Positions 1-7,922 of a stretch of DNA of 64,000 bases are shown here, piece by piece. A program made the position numbers and the translations under genes. Position 1 is the stretch's first letter. Each line of letters begins with the position of its first letter. Under the pieces are notes generated by a model. It was given only the letters and a program-made list of their open reading frames with translations, made no database searches and was not told where the DNA came from. This stretch comes from Prado023 sp963788325 (lineage in GTDB: Bacteria; Actinomycetota; Actinomycetes; S36-B12; CAIYMF01), in NCBI GenBank assembly GCA_963788325.1, contig CAWBGJ010000015.1:124001-188000 (forward strand). Direction: 5' to 3'.

Positions 1-510
1 CGAGCCAGCGGTGCACCCGCGCGAACGCCTCCGGCTCCTCGTCGGCCACCCGCAGGTACTTCCAGAGGGGGTCCTTCACGCTGGCCGCCACACCGCCGGC
101 AACCCGCAACCAGGGCAGCACCACCGCGGCCCCGATGCCCGCGATGCGCGGCCCGCCCCGTGTGAAGCTCAGCCATCCGGGCGCTCGGGCGCTGGTCGAG
201 GTAGCTCAGCGCTGGGCGCACCGCGCGCCCAGCTCGGTCGACGAGCACCAGGCACTGCATCTGCGCGCAGAACGTGATCCCGGTGACCTCGCTTGCCGTC
301 GCCCCGGCCAGGTCCAGCAACTCGGGCACGGCATCGGCCAGGGCCGCCCACCAGTCCTCGGGGTCCTGCTCGGCGGTGCCGTCGGACTCCACGTGCAGGG
401 GCAGGGGCCGGCTGGTCGCGGCACGCAGCACCAGGTGCTCGCCCGCCTCGTACAGGCACGCCTTGCCCGAGGTGGTCCCCGAGGTCGAACGACAGCAGCA
501 GCGAGCCCAC
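1..510 (-). CDS. FGGY-family carbohydrate kinase, N-terminal part, cut by window edge and frameshifted twice
   Basis: Read on the minus strand from a GTG at 508-510, the translation begins with the sugar-kinase phosphate-binding motif SFDLGTTSGKACLYEAG and continues through FCAQMQCLVLVDRAGR and ALSYLDQRPSARMAE to WKYLRVADEEPEAFARVHRWL at the window edge, as in xylulokinase-like FGGY kinases. It would phosphorylate a sugar or polyol with ATP in the cytoplasm. The reading needs two frame changes: one extra G in a C4/G4 run at 477-480 (inside DLG/TTSG) and another near 163-172. The gene is divergent from the aminotransferase/aldolase pair. It is either a decaying gene or carries sequencing indels; substrate cannot be inferred. 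Confidence 0.75.
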
Positions 511-603
511 GAGCAGGCAGTATCCACCCCCGCTCGGCCGGGCGCGGAGCCGCCGCACCGCGGTGGCAGGATGGACGCAGCCAGTGAACCCTAGGAGGCG
601 GCC

Positions 604-2076
604 GTGCCCGACGGCTTCGCGATCAGCCAGTACCCCGATGTCCCCGCGGTCCTGGCCGAGCTCGACGCCCTCATCGCCCAACCGATCCGGGCCCTGCGCC
701 CCGAAGCCTTGGCCGCCTACCTCGACGAGCACTTCGAGAAGCGCTGCCAGGCGTCCAAGGAGATGACCGCCGAGGCCGCGCAGTACATCCCCGGCGGGGT
801 GCAGCACAACCTGGCGTTCAACCTGCCGTTCCCGCTGGTCATCACCAGGGCGACCGGGGCACACCTGCACGACCTCGACGGCAACCAGTACCTCGACTTC
901 CTGCAGGCCGGGGGGCCCACGGTGCTGGGGTCCAACCCGCCCGAGGTCCTCGAGCAGGTCATCGAGGTGCTGCGCGAGACCGGTCCGTCCACGGGGCTGT
1001 TCCACGCCTACGAGTTGAAGCTGGCCCGGTTCATCGCCGAGCACATGCCGGCGGTGGAGATGTTCCGGATGCTCGGTTCCGGGACTGAGGGATGCATGGC
1101 CGCGATCCGGGTCGCCCGGCTGGCGACGGGCAAGAAGAACGTCGTGAAGATGGGTGGGGCCTACCATGGCTGGTCCGACCAGCTCGCCTATGGCCTGCGC
1201 ATCCCGGGAACCCGGCACCACGAGGCGCACGGGGTGCCGAAGTTCGTCTTCCGGCACACCCAGGAGTTCGCACCGGGCGACCTCGACGCCCTCGAACGGA
1301 CCCTGATGCTCAACCGCGCACGGGGGGGTACGGCAGCGGTCCTGGTCGAGCCCGTCGGTCCGGAGAGTGGCACGCGGCCGCTGCCCCGGGACTTCAACGC
1401 CGGGGCGCGCGCGCTCTGTGACAAGTACGGGGCGCTGCTGATCTTCGACGAGGTCGTCACCGGCTTCCGGATCGGGCTGGGGGGCGCCCAGGGCTACTTC
1501 GGCGTCGAGCCGGACCTGACCGTGTTCGGCAAGGTCGTGGCCGGTGGGTACCCCTCGGCCGGTGGCCTGGGGGGCCGCCGTGAGTACATGAAGTACCTGT
1601 CCGCCGGCATCGAGGCCGGCTCGAAGAAGGCCCTCGTCGGGGGCACGATGGCCGCCAACCCGCTGTCCAGTGCCGCGGGCTACTTCACCCTCGTGGAGAT
1701 GGAGCGCACCGGCGCCCCGCAGCGAGCCGGCGAGATGGGCGACCGGCTCACCGCGGGGCTCAAGGCTGCGATCACCCGGCGCGGGCTGCCGTTCGTGGCC
1801 TACAACCAGGGCTCGATCGTGCATCTGCAGACTGTTGGCACCCTGCACTTCACCGTGGACTTCAACCGGGCCTGGGCGATCCCGGGCAAGCTCAAGGAGA
1901 TCAAGGCCCGCAAGCTCGTGATGGAGCAGATGGGTGCGGCGTACACGGCCGAAGGGGTCATCACGCTGGCTGGCTCACGGATGTACACCAGCGCCGCGCA
2001 CACACACGAGACCATCGACCGGGCAGTCGCGGCCTTCGACCGCGTGTTCGCCCAGGTCGAGGGGGCCCGGCAGTGA
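604..2076 (+). CDS. Class III (glutamate-1-semialdehyde aminomutase-like) PLP aminotransferase
   Basis: 490 aa from GTG 604, preceded by an AGGAGG-type site at 593-598. The fold-type I class III pattern is clear: GSGTEGCMAAIRVAR for PLP phosphate binding, KMGGAYHGWSD, LIFDEVVTGFR with the PLP-contacting Asp, and the Schiff-base lysine at residue 310 in VFGKVVAGGYP. It resembles HemL but has an N-terminal extension of about 60 residues and sits in a carbohydrate context, so a catabolic aminotransferase for an amino- or keto-sugar fragment is more likely than tetrapyrrole synthesis (inference). Its stop overlaps the next gene's GTG, indicating translational coupling. HemL itself remains an alternative. 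Confidence 0.82.
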   Translation: MPDGFAISQYPDVPAVLAELDALIAQPIRALRPEALAAYLDEHFEKRCQASKEMTAEAAQYIPGGVQHNLAFNLPFPLVITRATGAHLHDLDGNQYLDFLQAGGPTVLGSNPPEVLEQVIEVLRETGPSTGLFHAYELKLARFIAEHMPAVEMFRMLGSGTEGCMAAIRVARLATGKKNVVKMGGAYHGWSDQLAYGLRIPGTRHHEAHGVPKFVFRHTQEFAPGDLDALERTLMLNRARGGTAAVLVEPVGPESGTRPLPRDFNAGARALCDKYGALLIFDEVVTGFRIGLGGAQGYFGVEPDLTVFGKVVAGGYPSAGGLGGRREYMKYLSAGIEAGSKKALVGGTMAANPLSSAAGYFTLVEMERTGAPQRAGEMGDRLTAGLKAAITRRGLPFVAYNQGSIVHLQTVGTLHFTVDFNRAWAIPGKLKEIKARKLVMEQMGAAYTAEGVITLAGSRMYTSAAHTHETIDRAVAAFDRVFAQVEGARQ

Positions 2077-3056
2077 AAGAGGCGCAGGCCCGCCGGCAGC
2101 TGGTCGAGGCCGGGCACCGACTGCTGGGGCAGGGACTGGTCGCCCGTACCTGGGGCAACCTGAGCGTACGCCTCGACGAGCGCACGATGGCCATCACGCC
2201 CAGCGGGATCGCCTACCCGGACCTCACCGAGGAGATGATCGTCGTGGTCGACCTCGAGACCGACGCGTGGTCCGGGCCGTACCGACCCAGCGGTGAGCGC
2301 AAGGTGCACCGGGAGGTGTACCGCCGCCGGCCCGACGTACTGGCCGGCGTGCACACCCACCAGGTCGCGGCCTCGATCTGCGCGGCCGCGCGGGTGCCGG
2401 TGCCAGCGACGTTCGGCCAGGTGCCCTGTGCGCCCTACGCACTGCCGGGCACGAGGAAGCTCACGGCCGGCACCGTCGGGGCGCTCGGGTCAGGCCCCGC
2501 GGTGCTGATGGCCAATCACGGGGTCTTCGCCGTGGGCGCTGACCTGGAGGCCGCGTTCGACCTGGTCACCGACCTGGAGCGCACGTGCGCGTCCTATGTG
2601 GTCGACAAGCGGCCCCGGGAGGGCTCACACATGCCCGCCGACCCGGCTGCCGCGTGGGATCCGGCCTGCCTGACCGAGGTGCCGCTGGCCGACGGGAGTC
2701 GGGGCTGGTTGTCCGAGGCGCCCTTCACGGTCCGCTTCTCGGTTCTGCGCAAGGCCCTGCCCCCGGTGCTCGACGACCTGGCGCAGCTGACCGGTCGGCG
2801 CGTGGCCCCGGTCCGATCCACGCCACGTCGGCGACCGCGGGCAGACGCAGTGCTCATCCCGGGTCGCGGTGCGCTCGTGTTCGGTGCGGACCACGAGGCG
2901 CTGGCGATGGTGGTGGAGAAGGCTGCGCGGGCGTGGATCGGCGGAGCCGGGCTGGGCGGCGCCAAGGCCCTGCCCACCTGGGAGGCCCTGCTCATGCGCG
3001 TGGTGTACGCGCGCTCCTACTCCAAACAGGCTTCGCAGGCCCATCGCGCCGCCTGA
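2073..3056 (+). CDS. Class II aldolase/adducin-family protein with a C-terminal extension
   Basis: 327 aa; the GTG start at 2073 overlaps the upstream stop by 4 nt. Residues 1-200 form a class II (zinc) aldolase domain: WGNLSVRLDE near the N terminus, GVHTHQ giving zinc ligands H94 and H96, and MANHGVFAVG giving H149. Family members split sugar phosphates such as fuculose- or ribulose-phosphate to dihydroxyacetone phosphate plus an aldehyde. Typical members are about 215-260 aa; here roughly 100 further residues follow (from about 225) that I do not recognise. With a kinase divergently encoded and an aminotransferase coupled upstream, it probably acts in a sugar degradation route. The substrate is unknown. 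Confidence 0.82.
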   Translation: MKEAQARRQLVEAGHRLLGQGLVARTWGNLSVRLDERTMAITPSGIAYPDLTEEMIVVVDLETDAWSGPYRPSGERKVHREVYRRRPDVLAGVHTHQVAASICAAARVPVPATFGQVPCAPYALPGTRKLTAGTVGALGSGPAVLMANHGVFAVGADLEAAFDLVTDLERTCASYVVDKRPREGSHMPADPAAAWDPACLTEVPLADGSRGWLSEAPFTVRFSVLRKALPPVLDDLAQLTGRRVAPVRSTPRRRPRADAVLIPGRGALVFGADHEALAMVVEKAARAWIGGAGLGGAKALPTWEALLMRVVYARSYSKQASQAHRAA

Positions 3057-3151
3057 GTCTGCGGGCACGCGCGGGGCCATGAGTCGCCCGCAGTGGCTGG
3101 GCCTGCACAATCGGCCCTGGCCGCTCCACGGCGGCCGGGAGCACGCGCCGG

Positions 3152-3157
3152 TATCGT
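3152..3157 (+). promoter_or_regulatory. -10 hexamer of a putative leaderless promoter
   Basis: TATCGT followed by 7 nt and then ATG 3165. No Shine-Dalgarno sequence is visible between hexamer and start. One of the recurrent TANNNT-start pairs in this window. Confidence 0.45.
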
Positions 3158-3164
3158 GGACGCC

Positions 3165-4031
3165 ATGTCGGACCTCCTGTGGATCATCGTCCTGGCCGTG
3201 GGCGCCTTCTTCGTGATGCGGTCCCTGCGCCCACAGTCGCCGGTCCGCCAGCTGCCCGGCGCCGAGCAGAACCGTGAGCTGGCCGAACGTCGCTGGCAGG
3301 CCGTGCGGCGCGTCGCGGAGGAGGACGTGACCCAACTCGGCGAACAGATCGCCGCCACGCCGGTTCCGCAGTCCATTGCCGCCGAAGCCGTGCACGACTT
3401 CGATGCGGCCCTCGGGGCCTACGAGCGCGCCAAGGAGGCCCTGGCCGTCTCGACCCATCCTGATGACCTGCAGTGGGTGTCCCGTTCACTGGACGACGGC
3501 CGCTTCGCGCTGGCCACGCTCGCCGCCCGCCGTGAAGGTCGGGATCTGCCGAGCCGCCGGCCCGCCTGCTTCTTCGACCAGCGACACGGACTGTCGGTAG
3601 CGGACTCCCAGTGGGCGCCACCGGGCGGCGCCCTGCGCGACGTGCCGGTCTGCGCTGCCTGCCAGGCGCGGATCGCCGACGGCCTGGATCCCCAGGCCCG
3701 GCTCGTCCAGACCGCCTCGGGGGAGCGTCCCTACTACGACGCCGGTCCGGAGTACGCCCCGTGGGCACGCGGGTGGTACGGCGCCTCGGGGATGTACATG
3801 CTCAACAACATGCTGCTGGGCACGATGCTCATCAACGCGATGTACCTGCCGGCCGGGTTCGACTACTTCGGCGCGGAGGGAGCCGGCGCCGGTGGGTCCG
3901 AGGACCTCAGTGGTGGCGACGGTGCGGGCGCTGATGCTGGCGGCTCCGAGGGCTTCGCCGGTGGAAACGATGCCGGCGGCTTCGATGGGGGCGGCTTCGA
4001 TGGGGGCGGCTTCGACTTCGGCGGGTTCTAG
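3165..4031 (+). CDS. Membrane-anchored protein with CxxC motif and Gly/Phe-rich tail, unknown function
   Basis: 288 aa from ATG 3165; an upstream in-frame extension to 3093 is judged non-coding because a TATCGT -10 lies 7 nt before 3165. A single N-terminal hydrophobic helix (LLWIIVLAVGAFFVMRSL) anchors a charged, probably helical region (residues 30-125), then a Cys pair (VCAACQARIADG, possible zinc knuckle or redox site), a second hydrophobic patch (MYMLNNMLLGTMLINAMYL) and a glycine/aspartate-rich tail with two GGGFD repeats ending FDFGGF. The tail resembles those of TPM-domain membrane proteins, but no TPM domain is evident. Function unknown. Confidence 0.65.
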   Translation: MSDLLWIIVLAVGAFFVMRSLRPQSPVRQLPGAEQNRELAERRWQAVRRVAEEDVTQLGEQIAATPVPQSIAAEAVHDFDAALGAYERAKEALAVSTHPDDLQWVSRSLDDGRFALATLAARREGRDLPSRRPACFFDQRHGLSVADSQWAPPGGALRDVPVCAACQARIADGLDPQARLVQTASGERPYYDAGPEYAPWARGWYGASGMYMLNNMLLGTMLINAMYLPAGFDYFGAEGAGAGGSEDLSGGDGAGADAGGSEGFAGGNDAGGFDGGGFDGGGFDFGGF

Positions 4032-4057
4032 CCCGAGCGGCGGTGGTCCGGCCGAGG

Positions 4058-5302
4058 TCAGCGCCCGATCGGCTGCGCGGTCTCCGCGGCCAGGCTCTCG
4101 GGCTCGGGAAGGCGTGCTGCCACCACACTCGCCACGATCAGCAGCACCCCCGCTGCCACCAGTGACCACGTGAAGGACCCGTCGGCGCTACGCAGCGCGG
4201 ACATCGCGTAGACGAACACCACCGCGCCTTGGCCGAACAGCTGCATCAGGCCGTTGGAGGTGCCCTCCGGGGTGGGCCGGGTGACCTCCGCGGCGTACTG
4301 GAACCCGATCGGCAGAGCAGACACCAGGAAGAACCCGAGAGTGGCAGCGGACACCAGCAGGACGGGCAGGCTGCTGGCGAGCGTGACCCCCACCAGGCCG
4401 GGAAGGGCCCCGGCGAAGGCCAGCGCCAGGAAGGGACCGCGCTGACGACTCCGGTCCGAGAGGGCCGGCAGCACCACGGCGCCCACGAGCCCGCCGAGCA
4501 GCAGCACCGCGCCGAGGGCACCGGCGTCGGCCGGGTCGAACCCCCGGGGGCGCAGGATCGCCTCGACCCAGGTCGTCAATCCGTTGAACACGCCCAGGCC
4601 CACGAAGGCCACCGCCAGCACCGCCCAGAACGCCGGGACGCGCAGCGCCCGCCGCAGACCGTCGAGCACGAGGGCTCGCTGCTCGTGCCCAGGCGGGCAG
4701 GGCGGTGTCGGGGGGTGCTCGCGGGCCAGCAGCAGGAACAGCACCGCTGACCCCGCCGCCAGCGCCCCGTAAATCAGTTGCACCCGGTCGATGGGCATCG
4801 ACTCGATCAGCACCGGGCTGGCCACCATGCCCAGCGCCGTGCCCACCAGGTTGCCGACCGTGATGATCCCCACGGCCGTGGCGCGCTGGTCCGGGGCGAA
4901 CCAGCGCGCCGGCATCGTGGTCCACGAGTTGAGCAGCAGGGGCTGCGCGCACGCGATCCCGACCGTGGCTGCCAGCGCCCAGACATAGTTGCTGCCCGCC
5001 AGGCCGCGCAGGACTCCACACGCTCCCATCACCACCACCCCGAGGCCCACGGCGAACCGGAACCCACGGGTGTCGATCAACCACGAGGCAGGCAGCGAGA
5101 GCGGGAGGAACGCGATCATGAAGACCATGGCGAACAACCCCACCGCGACGTCACTGACTCCGTAGAACTCCGCCGCCGGGCCGGTGATCGGCGCATACCC
5201 GATCCAGAGGGTCTGGATCGTGAGGTTGACCAGCGTCGTCACGGCCAGCACCACCCACCGGTATCGGTACACGAGGTAGGCGGGCTGGGGCGGGCCGGGC
5301 AT
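4058..5302 (-). CDS. Major facilitator superfamily transporter
   Basis: 414 aa with about 12 hydrophobic segments in two halves separated by a polar loop (REHPPTPPCPPGHEQRA, residues ~200-215). The cytoplasmic loop between helices 2 and 3 (SWLIDTRGFR) and its second-half counterpart (ALSDRSRQRGP) match the MFS loop motif. N-terminal YRYRWVVLAVTTLVN is usual for the family. It would be an inner-membrane secondary transporter; closest by look are FLVCR/nitrate-like MFS proteins, but substrate cannot be assigned. It converges on the upstream gene with a 26-bp gap and stands alone as a transcription unit. Confidence 0.85.
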   Translation of the reverse strand: MPGPPQPAYLVYRYRWVVLAVTTLVNLTIQTLWIGYAPITGPAAEFYGVSDVAVGLFAMVFMIAFLPLSLPASWLIDTRGFRFAVGLGVVVMGACGVLRGLAGSNYVWALAATVGIACAQPLLLNSWTTMPARWFAPDQRATAVGIITVGNLVGTALGMVASPVLIESMPIDRVQLIYGALAAGSAVLFLLLAREHPPTPPCPPGHEQRALVLDGLRRALRVPAFWAVLAVAFVGLGVFNGLTTWVEAILRPRGFDPADAGALGAVLLLGGLVGAVVLPALSDRSRQRGPFLALAFAGALPGLVGVTLASSLPVLLVSAATLGFFLVSALPIGFQYAAEVTRPTPEGTSNGLMQLFGQGAVVFVYAMSALRSADGSFTWSLVAAGVLLIVASVVAARLPEPESLAAETAQPIGR

Positions 5303-5457
5303 GCCCGCGAGTCTGCCACTGCGGGTCCCTCGAGGACGCCGGGTAGGCGCGGGAACTCAGCGCCAGATCCGCAGGCGCTCGCGCGGTTGCCCCAACACAC
5401 CGTGACGTGGACGTACCCAATGGCCTGCAGCCAGCCGCGATGGCCGATGATGGTGCG

Positions 5458-5538
5458 ATGGACCCTAAGAATGTGAGGATCATTGCCGTCGTACTCATTG
5501 CCTGCATGGTCGGGATGGTGTTCATCGGCTTCCTGTAG
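5458..5538 (+). CDS. 26-residue single-helix membrane peptide
   Basis: ATG 5458 to TAG 5536-5538 encodes a charged start (MDPKNVR) followed by an uninterrupted hydrophobic helix (IIAVVLIACMVGMVFIGFL). An in-frame ATG at 5440 would add six residues. No strong Shine-Dalgarno is visible. It is followed 18 nt later by a strong inverted repeat that could end its transcript. Short proteins of this kind (MD.K.RIIA...) are, to my knowledge, conserved but unstudied in actinobacteria; that recall is unverified. It lies in a 315-bp stretch otherwise empty of genes. Confidence 0.5.
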   Translation: MDPKNVRIIAVVLIACMVGMVFIGFL

Positions 5539-5556
5539 ACCAGACCCGGACAGCAC

Positions 5557-5586
5557 TGTGGCCGATCCCAAGAGGGGTCGGCCACA
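5557..5586. terminator. Bidirectional terminator hairpin between the small peptide gene and gap
   Basis: A 12-bp near-perfect inverted repeat (TGTGGCCGATCCC / GGGTCGGCCACA, one bulge) with a 5-nt loop lies between convergent genes. There is no U-tract, as is common in high-GC actinobacteria. Confidence 0.6.
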
Positions 5587-5617
5587 GGCATGAACCGCGA
5601 GGTCGGTCAGTCCGCCC

Positions 5618-6619
5618 CTAGGCGCTGATGACCTTGATCATCTCCACGACCTTGGTGCTGTAGCCCCACTCGTTGTCGTACCAGGCCACGAGCTTGACGA
5701 AGGTCGGGTCCAGCGCGATGCCTGCCCCGGCATCGAACACCGAGGTCAGGGACTCGCCGCGGAAGTCAGTCGAGACCACCTTCTCCTCTGTGTAGCCCAG
5801 CACGCCCTTGAGCGAGCCCTCGGAGGCTTCCTTCATGGCCTTCTTGATGTCCTCGTAGCTGGCCTCGTTCTCCAGCTCGACGACCAGGTCGACGACCGAG
5901 ACGTCCGAGGTGGGCACGCGGAACGACATGCCGGTGAGCTTGCCGTTGAGCTCCGGCAGGACCTTGCCGACCGCCTTGGCCGCACCCGTGGAGCTCGGGA
6001 TGATGTTCTCCAGGATGCCCCGGCCGCCGCGCCAGTCCTTGTTGCTCGGACCGTCGACGGTCTTCTGGGTGGCCGTGGCTGCGTGCACCGTGGTCATGAG
6101 GCCGCGCTTGATGCCGAAGCTCTCGTGCAGGACCTTGGCGATGGGTGCCAAGCAGTTCGTGGTGCAGGAGGCGTTGGAGATGATCGCCTCGCCGGCGTAC
6201 TTGTCGGAGTTGACGCCGAAGACGAACATCGGCGTGTCGTCCTTGGACGGCGCGGAGAGGATGACCTTCGAGGCACCGGCGTCGATGTGCTTCTGCGCGG
6301 TCTCCTTGGTCAGGAACAGGCCCGTGGACTCGACCACGACCTCAGCCCCGACGTCGCCCCACTTGAGGTTGGCCGGGTCGCGCTCGGCAGTCAGGCGGAT
6401 TGCGTTGCCATTGACGATCAGGTTCGAGCCCTCGACCGAGACGTCGCCCTTGAAGCGACCGTGGACGGAGTCGTACTTGAGCATGTAGGCCAAGTAGTCC
6501 GGATCCAGCAGGTCATTGATCCCGACCACGGTGATGGTGTCCGAGTGATCGCTGACGGCGGCACGGAACACCATCCGGCCGATCCGACCGAAGCCGTTGA
6601 TGCCTACCTTGATGGTCAT
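5618..6619 (-). CDS. gap: Glyceraldehyde-3-phosphate dehydrogenase, type I
   Basis: 333 aa, normal length. The start is ATG 6619 (MTIKVGINGFGRIGRM), chosen over an extension to 6661 because GGAAGG lies just upstream and the NAD-binding GFGRIGR must be N-terminal. The active-site motif SNASCTTNCLAP with catalytic Cys and the C-terminal WYDNEWGYS are intact. It converts glyceraldehyde-3-phosphate, phosphate and NAD+ to 1,3-bisphosphoglycerate in glycolysis. It is not followed here by pgk or tpi, so it is a stand-alone gap copy. Confidence 0.97.
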   Translation of the reverse strand: MTIKVGINGFGRIGRMVFRAAVSDHSDTITVVGINDLLDPDYLAYMLKYDSVHGRFKGDVSVEGSNLIVNGNAIRLTAERDPANLKWGDVGAEVVVESTGLFLTKETAQKHIDAGASKVILSAPSKDDTPMFVFGVNSDKYAGEAIISNASCTTNCLAPIAKVLHESFGIKRGLMTTVHAATATQKTVDGPSNKDWRGGRGILENIIPSSTGAAKAVGKVLPELNGKLTGMSFRVPTSDVSVVDLVVELENEASYEDIKKAMKEASEGSLKGVLGYTEEKVVSTDFRGESLTSVFDAGAGIALDPTFVKLVAWYDNEWGYSTKVVEMIKVISA

Positions 6620-6742
6620 GCGGTTACCTTCCATTGGGGGTACGGGAGCGTGTGCGAGCACAATCAGACTACTCAGTACGCCGCGCAGTCGCCTGCTGGC
6701 GACCGGGCGTCCAGATGACCGCTCGGTGAACCGCTGCGACCC

Positions 6743-7045
6743 TCAGCCGGCGCTGGGCGTGGGGTAGTGCAGGTCGCTGCGGCGGGAGTATCCGCCGCCG
6801 TAGGAGCCGAGGTCGATGACGAAGGCGAAGGCGACCAGGAACCAATCGAACCCGGAGACACCGTTGCCCCACCAACTGAGCAGGACGTAGGCCAGCGTCG
6901 TGTAGGGCAGCAGGAACCAACCGATCAGCGGGATCACCCAGGAGCCGTCGAAGGCCTTGGTGATCTCGTCGTTGAACAGCGCCATGAGCGCCAGTGCCAG
7001 TCGGGGCGCAAAGGCACCCAGCAACAGGACGAAGCAACCGCACAT
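6743..7045 (-). CDS. Small integral membrane protein conserved near thyX/gap, unknown function
   Basis: 100 aa from ATG 7045, with AGGAG upstream. Three hydrophobic segments (MCGCFVLLLGAFAPRLALALMALF; WVIPLIGWFLLPYTTLAYVLL; FDWFLVAFAFVIDLGSY) and a short glycine/tyrosine-rich tail (YGGGYSRRSDLHY). Pattern and size fit a hypothetical membrane protein family I associate with actinobacteria; no function is known to me. It is divergent from thyX, with about 140 bp between starts, and lies upstream of gap on the same strand. Confidence 0.7.
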   Translation of the reverse strand: MCGCFVLLLGAFAPRLALALMALFNDEITKAFDGSWVIPLIGWFLLPYTTLAYVLLSWWGNGVSGFDWFLVAFAFVIDLGSYGGGYSRRSDLHYPTPSAG

Positions 7046-7187
7046 GTCAGGACTCCTGGGTCGAGGTGATGCGCCACAGGCTAGCCAACACCGGCCCACG
7101 CCGGCCCCGCGGCGCGCAGGCGGTAGCGTGTGGGCCGCGCGCCCGCGCCCCGCACGACCTGAGCCATCGCCCTGTGGAGGGATGCAG

Positions 7188-7904
7188 ATGCCCGAGTTGA
7201 GGTTCCGCGACGACATCACCGTCGAGCTGGTCAAGCACGCTGCCAGCGATGCCGACGTGATCTGGGCGGCGCGGGTCTCGACCAAGGGGGAGCAGTCGCT
7301 GGCTGACCTCGACGCGGACCCAGCCAAGTCCGCGGGGCTCATCAACTACTTGATGCGAGACCGGCACGGCTCCCCGTTCGAGCACTCGTCGATGACCTTC
7401 TTCGTGCAGGCACCCATCTTCATGTGGCGCGAGCACTTCCGGCATCGAATCGCCTCCTACAACGAGGAGTCGGGACGCTACAAGGTCCTCGAGCCCACCT
7501 TCTACGTGCCCGGTCAGCAGCGCCGCCTCGTCCAGGTGGGCAAGCCCGGTGCCTACGACTTCGAGCCCGGCACGGCCGAGCAGCACGAGCTGGTACGCAC
7601 CGAGACCGAGGCTGCCTGCCGATCGGCCTACGCCGCCTACGAGGCGATGCTCGAGGCCGGCGTGGCCCGTGAGGTCGCCCGGATCGTGCTGCCGCTGACG
7701 ATCTACTCCGCGGCCTACGTCACCATGAATGCTCGGGCGATGATGAACTTCCTGTCGCTGCGCATGCACAGCGACGACGCCCGCTTCCCGAGCTTCCCGC
7801 AGCGCGAGATCGAGATGGTGGCCGAGCGCTACGAGGCGGAGTGGGCCACGCTCATGCCGCTGACCCATGCCGCCTTCGTCGCCAACGGCCGGGTCGCGCC
7901 CTAG
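7188..7904 (+). CDS. thyX: Flavin-dependent thymidylate synthase ThyX
   Basis: 238 aa. ATG 7188 is preferred over ATG 7182 because GGAGG at 7176-7180 is correctly spaced. The diagnostic signature RHRIASYNEESGRY is at residues 85-98, binding FAD and dUMP. It methylates dUMP to dTMP with methylene-tetrahydrofolate and NADPH, without needing ThyA. A TAGCGT hexamer at 7128-7133 could be its -10, giving a short leader. It opens the co-directional thyX-dapA-rnj-ftsK run typical of actinobacteria. Confidence 0.96.
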   Translation: MPELRFRDDITVELVKHAASDADVIWAARVSTKGEQSLADLDADPAKSAGLINYLMRDRHGSPFEHSSMTFFVQAPIFMWREHFRHRIASYNEESGRYKVLEPTFYVPGQQRRLVQVGKPGAYDFEPGTAEQHELVRTETEAACRSAYAAYEAMLEAGVAREVARIVLPLTIYSAAYVTMNARAMMNFLSLRMHSDDARFPSFPQREIEMVAERYEAEWATLMPLTHAAFVANGRVAP

Positions 7905-7910
7905 CGGCGT

Positions 7911-7916
7911 AGGCTG
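7911..7916 (+). promoter_or_regulatory. -10 hexamer of a putative leaderless promoter
   Basis: TAGGCT, followed by exactly 6 nt and then GTG 7923. No Shine-Dalgarno is present. Confidence 0.5.
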
Positions 7917-7922
7917 ATCACA

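Noticed and set aside
169..1848. 559-residue open reading frame on the minus strand opposite the aminotransferase
   Set aside because: Codon-shadow of the plus-strand class III aminotransferase; only its last part overlaps the real kinase, in the wrong frame.
7128..7133. TAGCGT before thyX as a leaderless promoter
   Set aside because: It lies over 50 nt from the start, and the gene has a good GGAGG site; counted only as a possible ordinary -10.
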